A stretch of 6,892 nucleotides of DNA from an uncultured Actinomycetes bacterium. Lineage in GTDB: Bacteria > Actinomycetota > Actinomycetes > Nanopelagicales > Nanopelagicaceae. The stretch lies in the NCBI GenBank assembly GCA_903922745.1, contig CAIXVA010000207.1, forward strand, positions 1 to 6,892, given 5' to 3'. The position numbers and the translations under genes were made by a program. Shown in pieces: positions 1 through 6,892 of this stretch. Below the pieces are notes generated by a model, which was not told where the DNA came from, did not search any database, and saw only the letters and a list, made by a program, of their open reading frames with translations. The stretch's first letter is position 1, and every line of letters starts with the position of its first letter.

Positions 1-803
1 TCTGGAATATGTACTCCTGCGATCTCATCTATCCCGATTCCGTGAAAAGCTTCCATAACCATCTTCACGCCGATAAAGGCCAGGATGAAGGAGAGCCCCT
101 TGGATAAGTAAACCAAACGAGCAAGTAGACCTTCGAGTAAGAAGAAAAGCTGTCGAAGCCCCATAAGTGCAAAAACATTTGCAGTAGTCACAATGTAAGG
201 GTCTTTAGTTAAGCCAAAAATTGCCGGGATTGAGTCAAGTGAGAAAACCAAATTAGTTAGCCCAAGTGCAACCAATGCGATGGTGAAAGTACTAAAGCCA
301 CGCTTCTTTAAAAGAGCAATGACTTTGCCTTCCTTCCATTCATCATCCTCGTTTTCCTTTGCCAATGTGTAGGCGGTGTAAATAAGGAAAGCACCGAACA
401 AGAAGAACACCGATGCGAAAGATTGGATTAGCGCTGCACCTAGTGGAATTAATAATCCTCGTATTGCAATTGTCAGCATAATTCCTAGTAACAAAACCAG
501 CTGTTGCATTTCTTTTTGTACTTTGAGGCTGGTCAAAATGATAATAAATACGAAGATGTTGTCTACAGATAGCGCGTACTCTGTTAGCCAACCTGCAAAG
601 AACTCTTTTTGTCCTTCAACGCCAGACCAATGCGGCATTAATATTCCAAAAACTATTGCGGTTCCAATGTAAAACACTGTCCAGAAACCAGCTTCTTTCA
701 TAGAAGTCGGTTTGTTTCGTCGGATCACGGCAATTCCAAGATCAAAGATAATGATCCCCGCCAGAACTGCAATTGTTACCAGCCACGTAGTCGTAGATTC
801 CAT
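1..803 (-). CDS. TerC/Alx-family integral membrane protein, likely metal (Mn2+) exporter; C-terminus cut by window edge
   Basis: The minus-strand frame from ATG 803-801 runs open for 267 codons to the window edge. The family is usually a little over 300 residues, so only the C-terminal end is missing. The protein is highly hydrophobic with about seven helices visible. Two TerC signatures are present: FAGWLTEYALSVDN (residues 69-82) and NLVFSLDSIPAIF (184-196). Their membrane-embedded acidic residues (E75, D81, D190) are the family's probable metal ligands. Known relatives (E. coli Alx, Bacillus YkoY/YceF) are linked to manganese export and, in Bacillus, to metal loading of secreted enzymes; tellurite resistance is the historical name only. 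It starts 16 nt after the glucosidase stop with no Shine-Dalgarno, so cotranscription is likely. A CACAAT hexamer 6 nt before the ATG might be its own weak leaderless -10. The family call is secure; the transported ion is inferred. Confidence 0.93.
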   Translation of the reverse strand, partial: MESTTTWLVTIAVLAGIIIFDLGIAVIRRNKPTSMKEAGFWTVFYIGTAIVFGILMPHWSGVEGQKEFFAGWLTEYALSVDNIFVFIIILTSLKVQKEMQQLVLLLGIMLTIAIRGLLIPLGAALIQSFASVFFLFGAFLIYTAYTLAKENEDDEWKEGKVIALLKKRGFSTFTIALVALGLTNLVFSLDSIPAIFGLTKDPYIVTTANVFALMGLRQLFFLLEGLLARLVYLSKGLSFILAFIGVKMVMEAFHGIGIDEIAGVHIP

Positions 804-819
804 GGCGGTATTGTGCCAG

Positions 820-2427
820 TTAGTGATGTACCCAGATCGTTGAAACAGCAGGAATCGTTATCTTTCCATCTCGGCCATCGGGTATTCCTGCGCTTATGAC
901 CAAAACTTTGCCTGTGATTTCTACTTCAACAGGTGAATTCCCAAGATTCATATACACCGAGACATTTCCTCGACGATATGCCAACACAGTTGAACTTTGT
1001 GTTCCATGTTCGGGAGATTCAAGCCATTCGATATCGCCGTTATTTACTAAATGCTCTGCTCGCAGATTCAATGCGTTTCGATAAAGATTAAGTGAGCTCT
1101 TCGGCTCTGCTGATTGTTTTTCAACAGTTAACTCTTTCCAGGAATCTTGCATGGGTAGCCAAGGAGTCCCGGATGTAAATCCAAATGGTGCGTTTTCACC
1201 GTTCCAAGGCAAAGGAACGCGTGCCCCATCTCGACCTTTTTGGCTTCCCTTTGTTCGAATGTAAATTGGATCTTGACGAGATTCATCTGGAATAACACCA
1301 TCTGGTAGTCCAAGTTCTTGTCCTGCATAAACATAAGTAGAGCCAGGTAATCCAAAAACAAACAATGCAAGTGCGCGGGATTGTTGTTCTCCCATACGTG
1401 ATGCAACACGAGGTGAGTCGTGGTTGCTCAATGCCCACGTTGGAAGTGCGTCGACTGTTTTCATTAAATCAATTGCTCGATTTACGACTTCGTAAAGGTG
1501 GCTGGCATTAAATGGAGCGTCCAAAAGATCAAAGTTAAATACTTGGTGAAGCTCATCTGGGCGGACATAACGGGTGGCATTAACAGGTGGCTGAACCCAT
1601 GCTTCGGCAACAGCCATTACATCGCGGTCGCCATACGAATCAAAAAGTCTGCGCCATTTCCGATAAATCTCGTGGACACCTTGGCGATCAAAATAAGGAA
1701 CAGTTTGAAGTAATGCATAACGTTTTTCGACATCCATTGAAACATCAAGACGTAGAGCATCACTTAATCCTTGGGGATCTGGATGATCTGTAAGGACATC
1801 CTCTTTTACTAAACCATGTGCAACATCGATGCGGAATCCATCGACTCCAAGGTCTAACCAAAAGCGTAAAGTTTTCTCGTAATCTGCAAATACTTCTGGG
1901 TTCTCCCAATTCAGATCTGGTTGAGAAGAATCAAATAAATGTAAGAAGTACTGTCCATCTTCTACTTGCGTCCATGATGGACCGCCAAAAAGTGAGATCC
2001 AGTTATTTGGAGGAGTGCCATCAGGGTTTGCATCATAGAAATGAAAACGTGAACGCTCTATCGAACCGCGTCCAGCTTTTAGCGCTGCCTGAAACCAGAC
2101 ATGTTGATCAGAAAAATGGTTTGGAACAACATCAACTAAGACACGAAGATCAAATGAATGTGCAACATCAATCATTTTCTTAGCATCGGCTAAATTGCCA
2201 AAACGTGGATCCACGTCACGGGGATCGGCGACGTCATACCCGCCATCTTTATTGGGAGATGTGTAAAAGGGACTCAACCAAATTGCATCGACGCCCAATG
2301 ACTTTACATACTCAAGCTTTGAAGTAATGCCAGGTAGATCGCCTTCGCCATCGCCATTGCTGTCAAAAAATGACCGTGGATAAATCTGGTAGATCGTTGC
2401 TTCTTTCCACCACGGCGAAGATTTCAT
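820..2427 (-). CDS. GH13 alpha-glucosidase / oligo-1,6-glucosidase-type alpha-amylase family protein
   Basis: This is a 535-residue protein, full length for cytosolic GH13 glucosidases, with no signal peptide. The N-terminus (WWKEATIYQIYPRSF, then DSNGDGEGD, a Ca-binding-type loop) is typical. Conserved regions appear in order: DVVPNH (99-104), QPDLNW (169-174, the oligo-1,6-glucosidase type of region V), GVDGFRIDVAH (195-204) with nucleophile D201, AVAEAWV with acid/base E275, and LSNHD with transition-state D337. A C-terminal beta domain follows from about residue 440. It should release glucose from imported alpha-glucosides (isomaltose, maltose or related oligosaccharides) in the cytoplasm. 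V202 next to the nucleophile is the residue type associated with alpha-1,6 activity in yeast isomaltase, versus Thr in maltase. Whether that rule holds in this subfamily is uncertain, so the substrate is left open. The ATG at 2427 lies 6 nt after a -10 box, supporting this start. terC follows directly. Confidence 0.93.
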   Translation of the reverse strand: MKSSPWWKEATIYQIYPRSFFDSNGDGEGDLPGITSKLEYVKSLGVDAIWLSPFYTSPNKDGGYDVADPRDVDPRFGNLADAKKMIDVAHSFDLRVLVDVVPNHFSDQHVWFQAALKAGRGSIERSRFHFYDANPDGTPPNNWISLFGGPSWTQVEDGQYFLHLFDSSQPDLNWENPEVFADYEKTLRFWLDLGVDGFRIDVAHGLVKEDVLTDHPDPQGLSDALRLDVSMDVEKRYALLQTVPYFDRQGVHEIYRKWRRLFDSYGDRDVMAVAEAWVQPPVNATRYVRPDELHQVFNFDLLDAPFNASHLYEVVNRAIDLMKTVDALPTWALSNHDSPRVASRMGEQQSRALALFVFGLPGSTYVYAGQELGLPDGVIPDESRQDPIYIRTKGSQKGRDGARVPLPWNGENAPFGFTSGTPWLPMQDSWKELTVEKQSAEPKSSLNLYRNALNLRAEHLVNNGDIEWLESPEHGTQSSTVLAYRRGNVSVYMNLGNSPVEVEITGKVLVISAGIPDGRDGKITIPAVSTIWVHH

Positions 2428-2462
2428 GATGACAGGCTACGGAAAGGGCAATTCTGAGACAA
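2428..2462 (-). promoter_or_regulatory. Promoter of the GH13 glucosidase, leaderless type
   Basis: Read on the minus strand, TTGTCT (2462-2457) is followed by a 17-nt spacer, then TAGCCT (2439-2434, TANNNT -10 form), then 6 nt, then the ATG at 2427. Both spacings fit a sigma-70-like promoter whose transcript begins at or next to the start codon. There is no purine-rich Shine-Dalgarno before the ATG. No clear LacI-type operator was found around it. Confidence 0.65.
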
Positions 2463-2510
2463 TGTAAAAATCGTGTAACACCTGCTGCAATGTTGCGCTT
2501 TTATAACGTT
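2428..2510 (-). other. 83-base gap between the DUF1003-like gene and the glucosidase
   Basis: This is the largest gene-free stretch in the window. Its start-proximal part holds the glucosidase promoter. The rest, just after the stop at 2511, has a short GCGCT/AGCGC pairing across the stop codon and an AACGTT core. Neither has a strong stem plus T-run, so no terminator is called. Read-through from the DUF1003-like gene into the glucosidase is possible. Confidence 0.5.
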
Positions 2511-2888
2511 TTAGCGCGGAAGCTTCTTTTCAACCTCAATGATCAGAGCCTGCATCTCTCTGGAGATTTCCTTCAATTCGGCAAGTTCTAATGCTGCATC
2601 AGTACGTGCTTCTTTAGCTAACTCAAACTCGGCTAAGGAGGCGGTATGGGTTTCATCAATTTTTTGTTCAACGCTTGCTGATTGTACTTTTTGCCCAACC
2701 ATAATTATGGACAGTAAAACTAACTGCAGGAATGTCTGCGCTACCCACGAGACGATCACGATTGAGTCACCCGACTGCAAAGCCTTGGGCAGGGAAATTA
2801 GCGCAATGGCTGCAAATAAATAGGCACACCACATTGTGGCCACGCTTGACGTGATTTTCTCTGCTAACCAAAGATTGAAGCGCTTCAT
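2511..2888 (-). CDS. Small membrane protein with two TM helices and a C-terminal coiled coil, DUF1003-like
   Basis: This 125-residue protein has two hydrophobic segments (about 17-35 and 43-64) joined by a short loop (PKALQSGDS). A charged Glu/Lys/Ala-rich segment (about 72-122) follows and is very likely an alpha-helical coiled coil in the cytoplasm. The second helix and its exit (WVAQTFLQLVLLSIIMVGQKVQS) resemble the DUF1003 pattern, in which a helix ends in a Gln/Asn-rich turn. From memory, close relatives with the MWCAYLFA and IVSWVAQTFLQLVLL motifs are common in actinobacteria. No enzymatic residues are evident and the function is unknown. It is divergent from the membrane-anchored methyltransferase at 2912, with only 23 bases between the starts. 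The ATG at 2888-2886 follows TATCGT by 7 nt with no Shine-Dalgarno, consistent with a leaderless mRNA. Confidence 0.82.
   Translation of the reverse strand: MKRFNLWLAEKITSSVATMWCAYLFAAIALISLPKALQSGDSIVIVSWVAQTFLQLVLLSIIMVGQKVQSASVEQKIDETHTASLAEFELAKEARTDAALELAELKEISREMQALIIEVEKKLPR
2876..2887. repeat. Perfect 12-base palindrome TGAAGCGCTTCA at the start of the DUF1003-like gene
   Basis: The palindrome covers most of the ATG and codons 2-4 (M-K-R-F) of the minus-strand gene and overlaps the candidate -35 of the plus-strand promoter. It lies 2 bases from the GCATCAA/TTGATGC repeat. It may be a repressor site, but coding constraint on four codons could also explain it. Confidence 0.45.
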
Positions 2889-2911
2889 GGCATCAACGAT
2901 ACACTTGATGC
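2889..2911. promoter_or_regulatory. Compact bidirectional leaderless promoter between divergent genes
   Basis: Only 23 bases separate the two start codons. On the plus strand TACACT (2900-2905) lies 6 nt before ATG 2912. On the minus strand TATCGT (2901-2896) lies 7 nt before ATG 2888. The two -10 hexamers overlap by two base pairs (2900-2901). A possible plus-strand -35, TTGAAG (2875-2880), lies 19 nt upstream of its -10, inside the start of the minus-strand gene. No clear minus-strand -35 was seen. There is no room for a 5' leader or Shine-Dalgarno on either side. Confidence 0.6.
2890..2911. repeat. Inverted repeat GCATCAA-N8-TTGATGC in the divergent promoter
   Basis: Two perfect 7-base arms (2890-2896 and 2905-2911) flank 8 bases that contain most of both -10 boxes. 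The symmetry makes each start codon preceded by TTGATGC (plus strand, directly) or TTGATGCC (minus strand). It could be an operator, or matching initiation regions of the two promoters. Confidence 0.6.
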
Positions 2912-3655
2912 ATGGAAATTCTTTATGTTGCTTTACTTTTCCTCATATTGTTGGGCGTTGCATATTGCGCCAGACTGCTAAGAGCCCTTCATGCCAAGGT
3001 AAGCAGGAATTCAAGCGACCTTCATAAATTGTCGCTAGAAAATAAAAAGAGGTCGATGGTCGCGTATCGTCAAACTGAAGCCTTTATCCAATTAACCAAC
3101 TTGTTGGATTTTAAGTCTGCAATTCCGGGCACCCGTAGTTGGGCAGCATCACCTGATCTGTTGCTGACAATCGCAGAAATCGTTAAGAAGAATAAACCTG
3201 GATTAGTCGTGGAGTTAGGTTCAGGCGTTTCAACTTTGGTAGCGGCTAAATCAGGTGCTCGAAAGATCGTGAGCATTGATAACTCAGATGAATGGGGCAA
3301 TAAGACAGTTGCGCTGCTAAAAGAACATAAAGTCCGTGGTGTCGATGTTCGAATTGCACCATTGCGCCCTTATGCCAATGGATCTGATTGGTATGACGTT
3401 GCAGCAATTAGAGAACTGAAGAAAATTGATGTACTAATTATTGATGGCCCACCAGGCTCGAAAAATTCTGAAGCCCGCTATCCGGCGCTTCAGCAATTTA
3501 AGGACAAACTGTCACCTACGGCCATTGTCATTATTGATGATGTACACCGCGCTGGCGAGCGAAAATTAGCCGAAGATTTCGCTAAGGCATTACCTAACCA
3601 CAAGCTAGAAATTTTGGATCACGAAAAGGGCACTGCGATAATTTCTCCTCGCTAA
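2912..3655 (+). CDS. Membrane-anchored class I SAM-dependent methyltransferase (Methyltransf_24-like), substrate unknown
   Basis: This 247-residue protein has one N-terminal hydrophobic helix (about 3-20), then a basic stretch and a polar, probably helical linker (about 21-60). The rest is a Rossmann-type methyltransferase domain. Visible motifs are VVELGSGVSTL (99-109, SAM-binding motif I), SIDNSDEW (121-128, the acidic strand-2 end), IDVLIIDGPPG (172-182), ARYPAL (188-193) and AIVIIDDVHR (204-213). The IDGPPG...ARYPAL pair and RSWAASPDLL (75-84) place it among Methyltransf_24-like enzymes often found as cell-envelope or glycan-linked proteins. The actual substrate is not known. The anchor suggests work at the inner face of the cytoplasmic membrane. 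It is the first gene of a plus-strand group, with the second methyltransferase 4 nt downstream. The ATG lies 6 nt after TACACT with no Shine-Dalgarno, so it is probably leaderless. Confidence 0.88.
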   Translation: MEILYVALLFLILLGVAYCARLLRALHAKVSRNSSDLHKLSLENKKRSMVAYRQTEAFIQLTNLLDFKSAIPGTRSWAASPDLLLTIAEIVKKNKPGLVVELGSGVSTLVAAKSGARKIVSIDNSDEWGNKTVALLKEHKVRGVDVRIAPLRPYANGSDWYDVAAIRELKKIDVLIIDGPPGSKNSEARYPALQQFKDKLSPTAIVIIDDVHRAGERKLAEDFAKALPNHKLEILDHEKGTAIISPR

Positions 3656-3659
3656 GACT

Positions 3660-4850
3660 ATGCAAATATCTCGCGAAGACGCATTGGCTACAGCCAGTTT
3701 AAAAATTCTAGATACAGCCAGCTTTGTTCGTGCAGTTTTGTCTGGGCGTCGCCGCAATATGCAAGTCGACTTTGAGCGTATTGATATTCGATTAATCGAA
3801 ATTAAAGGTGTTTTAAATTTACAGTTAATGCAAAATGATGGACGAGTAACGACTGCAAAAAATCTAGTGCCACAGCAGGTTGCGATTGATGAACTACTAG
3901 ATAGTGGATATGCAAATATCACAGTTGAAAGCACTCACGAGGCTTACTCGGTTCGGATAACTAAGAGCGGAGAAGCTCAAGTTCACACAGAAAAGCGGGA
4001 ATCAGAACAAAACCTGGCACATGATAAAAAGAAGGATCGATTACTGGATTCTAGTGATCCGTTCTTGCGCGAAGTTGGCATTACAGATACCAAGGGAATA
4101 ATTAAGCCTTCGAGGCAGGATAAATACAAACAGGTTGAGGAATTCTTGCGCTTGCTATCGCCAACGCTAAACGCCGCAATTGAAGCTGGGCAGATTCATA
4201 AACCGACAACAGAGAATCCTTTGCGAATTACAGATCTTGGCTGCGGACATGCTTACCTAACATTTGCCGCACATCAATTCCTCATGAAATCTGGAATCCC
4301 AGTTGTAGTAACAGGTATCGATATCCGCCCCGATTCAAGAGATCGCAACAATGCCATTGCGCAAAATCTTGGTATTACATCAACAATTAATTTCAAGGCA
4401 GAAGAAATTTCAAAGACAACGGCCGATGCTGCAGATGTAGCGATCGCCTTACACGCATGTGATACCGCAACAGATGATGCAATTGCTTGGGCTGTTAACG
4501 GGGGAGCCAAACTGCTGTTGATTGCGCCTTGTTGTCATCACGACATTCAAAAGCAAATAGAAAGTGCACCAGAACCGTGGGGCGTTATAACTAAATTTGG
4601 ATTGATGAAAGAGCGCCTTGGCGACCTTTTGACAGATTCATTGCGTGCTCAGCTATTGAGAATCGTTGGATATCGAGTTGAGGTAATTGAGTTTGTTGGG
4701 GGAGAGCACACTCCACGAAATTTGATGATTCGCGCAGTCAAGACAGATGCAAAGCCAGAGCAGTTAGATATCGATAGATATCTTGAAATCACCGCACAAT
4801 GGGGCGTTACTCCTGCCTTAGAGAAGAAACTTCCTACTCTTAACATCCGT

Positions 4851-4853
<3 letters not shown>
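3660..4853 (+). CDS. SAM-dependent methyltransferase, Methyltransf_32 (GSTCD/METTL25-like) family, possible RNA methyltransferase
   Basis: This is a 397-residue cytoplasmic protein, full length compared with bacterial relatives I recall at about 390-400. The N-terminal region (about 20-105, including LSGRRRNMQVDF and RLIEIKGVLNLQL) matches a conserved companion domain of the family. DPFLREVGI (133-141) and DKYKQVEEFLRLL (154-166) lead into the catalytic domain. That domain contains TDLGCGHAYL (191-200, SAM motif I), GIDIRPD (219-225), ALHACDTATD (263-272), the Cys-His motif APCCHHD (289-295), KERLGDLLTDSLRA (317-330) and GGEHTPRNLMIRA (347-359). The HACDTATD and APCCH pair is diagnostic of Methyltransf_32, whose eukaryotic members were annotated as possible rRNA methylating enzymes. 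The bacterial substrate is unknown. The start is 4 nt after the preceding stop without a Shine-Dalgarno, so coupled translation is likely. Its TAG stop forms part of the argG -10 box. Confidence 0.9.
4766..4783. repeat. Inverted repeat AGATATC-GATA-GATATCT inside the methyltransferase gene
   Basis: Perfect 7-base arms flank 4 bases, about 80 nt upstream of the argG start. It lies within codons for L-D-I-D-R-Y-L, which may account for it. An operator for argG is possible, but the sequence does not match the Arg box forms I know. Confidence 0.35.
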
Positions 4854-6188
<1,335 letters not shown>

Positions 6189-6189
6189 C

Positions 6190-6194
6190 AGGAG
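6190..6194 (+). promoter_or_regulatory. Shine-Dalgarno of the FKBP gene (AGGAG)
   Basis: AGGAG stands 4 nt before ATG 6199, a slightly tight but usable spacing. It is the only clear ribosome binding site in the window, it fixes this start, and it fits an internal gene of a polycistronic mRNA begun at argG. Confidence 0.8.
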
Positions 6195-6198
6195 AACC

Positions 6199-6699
6199 AT
6201 GTCAAAGAAGACTCTGCTCAAAATATTTGCGGTTTTGGCCGTGGCAGCAATTGCATTTGCAACAGTTACATCATTCGGAGGGAAAGATACAGTGTCAACA
6301 GAATCAGCAGCAGGATTGCCAGCGGTAACAGCAAACGCAGGTGAAGCACCAACAATCACACCACCAACTGGTGCAGCACCAACAACTTTGCAAAGTAAAG
6401 ACATCATTGTTGGAACCGGTACTGAAGTTAAGGCAACATCAACTCTTACAGTTCATTACACATTGATGACATGGTCAAATGGCGCTCTCGTTGAATCATC
6501 ATGGTCTGGTGGACAGCCAGCAACATTCCCATTGTCAGGTGTAATCGCCGGATGGCAGCAAGGTTTACCAGGAGCAAAAGTTGGCGGACGTCGCTTGCTA
6601 GTGATCCCAGCTGATCTTGGCTACGGTCCAAATGGTTCAGGTCCAATCGGCCCTAATGAAACCTTGATCTTCGTCGTTGACATCATCGCGGTTTCATAA
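6199..6699 (+). CDS. Exported or membrane-anchored FKBP-type peptidyl-prolyl cis-trans isomerase
   Basis: This 166-residue protein has a positively charged N-terminus (MSKKTLLK) and a hydrophobic segment (about 8-24), a Sec signal or anchor. There is no lipobox cysteine, so it is not a lipoprotein. A Thr/Ala/Pro-rich linker (about 30-62) follows, with a near-repeat of GEAPT/GAAPT encoded 30 nt apart, then one FKBP domain (about 63-166). Landmarks matched to human FKBP12 are Y87 (Y26), E99 (D37), F110 (F46), V115-I116 (V55-I56), W119 (W59), Y142 (Y82) and F158 (F99). The FKBP12 F36 position is V98. The pocket is largely conserved, so isomerase activity is likely; its role would be folding proteins outside the cytoplasmic membrane. 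It starts 10 nt after argG with a clear Shine-Dalgarno and overlaps the MIP gene by one base. Confidence 0.93.
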   Translation: MSKKTLLKIFAVLAVAAIAFATVTSFGGKDTVSTESAAGLPAVTANAGEAPTITPPTGAAPTTLQSKDIIVGTGTEVKATSTLTVHYTLMTWSNGALVESSWSGGQPATFPLSGVIAGWQQGLPGAKVGGRRLLVIPADLGYGPNGSGPIGPNETLIFVVDIIAVS

Positions 6700-6892
6700 T
6701 GAAAATTAATAAATTAATCGCAGAGTTTGTAGGCACCGGTGTTCTTGCAGCCACAGTAGTTGGCTCAGGAATCATGGCGACTTCTTTAACCAAGGATGTT
6801 GCACTTCAACTCTTAATCGTTGCTGTGGCAACAGTCTTTATCTTGGCCGTACTGATTCAAATGCTTGCGCCTATTAGTGGTGCACATTTCAA
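6699..6892 (+). CDS. Aquaporin / MIP-family channel protein, N-terminal 64 codons only
   Basis: The gene opens at ATG 6699-6701, overlapping the FKBP stop in TAATG, and stays open to the window edge. The 64 complete codons start MKINKLIAEFVGTGVLAATVV (first helix), followed by GSGIMA, typical of actinobacterial MIP proteins. A second hydrophobic segment (about 35-57) ends in PISGAHF. The last two bases are AA, consistent with the Asn of the first NPA box of the family (SGAHFNPA), though NPA itself is outside the view. MIP channels pass water or small neutral solutes, and related actinobacterial proteins sometimes sit with arsenic genes. Selectivity cannot be judged without the second half. 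No Shine-Dalgarno is visible upstream, so translation is probably coupled to FKBP. The family call is firm; the solute is unknown. Confidence 0.9.
   Translation, partial: MKINKLIAEFVGTGVLAATVVGSGIMATSLTKDVALQLLIVAVATVFILAVLIQMLAPISGAHF

Noticed and set aside
1818..2183. Plus-strand open frame inside the glucosidase gene
   Set aside because: It lies opposite a well-conserved GH13 coding sequence, and its translation has no recognisable family pattern; a shadow frame.
2495..2517. GCGCT/AGCGC pairing across the stop of the DUF1003-like gene as a terminator
   Set aside because: Only a 5-base stem with a 13-base loop and no T-run on the transcribed side; too weak to call.
2885..2893. Tiny upstream frame ATG-CCA-TGA overlapping the DUF1003-like start on the minus strand
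   Set aside because: It begins only 2 nt after the -10 box, so it would probably not be included in the transcript.
3689..3721. TACAGCCAG repeated 24 nt apart
   Set aside because: Both copies include in-frame codons for Thr-Ala-Ser in the methyltransferase N-terminus; no sign of a regulatory or mobile repeat.
3660..3920. 11-base direct repeat ATGCAAATATC at 3660-3670 and 3910-3920
   Set aside because: A few 11-base matches are expected by chance in a window this long, and both copies are in coding sequence.
3605..3934. Minus-strand open frame across the junction of the two methyltransferase genes
   Set aside because: It overlaps two convincing plus-strand genes and has low-complexity, Ser/Arg-rich content typical of antisense frames.

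Overview
The window looks like ordinary chromosomal sequence from a free-living bacterium, most plausibly a streamlined, moderate-GC actinobacterium of the freshwater acI/Nanopelagicales kind. This assignment is inference. It rests on the style of the proteins (actinobacterial-type GH13 glucosidase, MIP channel and DUF1003-like protein), very short intergenic gaps, and several genes whose start codon sits about 6 nt after a TANNNT -10 box with no Shine-Dalgarno sequence, as in leaderless transcription. No RNA gene, mobile element, CRISPR array or origin was seen.

Layout. The left part (1-2888) is read on the minus strand. From its upstream end it holds a small two-helix membrane protein with a coiled-coil tail (2511-2888), a GH13 alpha-glucosidase/oligo-1,6-glucosidase (820-2427), and a TerC-family membrane protein (803 down to 1) whose C-terminus lies outside the window. 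The right part (2912-6892) is read on the plus strand. It holds a membrane-anchored class I SAM methyltransferase (2912-3655), a second, soluble SAM methyltransferase of the Methyltransf_32 type (3660-4853), argininosuccinate synthase argG (4863-6188), an exported FKBP-type peptidyl-prolyl isomerase (6199-6699), and the first 64 codons of an aquaporin/MIP channel (6699 to the edge). No gap exceeds 83 bases, so no long gene-free stretch exists.

The two halves meet at a 23-base divergent gap (2889-2911). The gap contains two mirror-image copies of TANNNTTGATGC, each ending at or 1 nt before a start codon. I read it as a compact bidirectional leaderless promoter. Further leaderless-type promoters precede the glucosidase (TTGTCT-N17-TAGCCT-N6-ATG) and argG (TAGACT-N6-ATG, where the stop codon of the preceding gene forms the start of the -10 box). 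FKBP has a clear Shine-Dalgarno sequence, and the MIP gene overlaps the FKBP stop by one base. Both are internal operon genes.

Functional picture. The genes serve separate housekeeping tasks: oligosaccharide hydrolysis, likely metal (manganese) homeostasis through TerC, arginine synthesis, extracytoplasmic protein folding and a membrane channel. They do not form an obvious single system. The least understood parts are the two adjacent methyltransferases of unknown substrate and the divergently transcribed membrane protein. I found no convincing sign of a new defence, mobile or secretion system.
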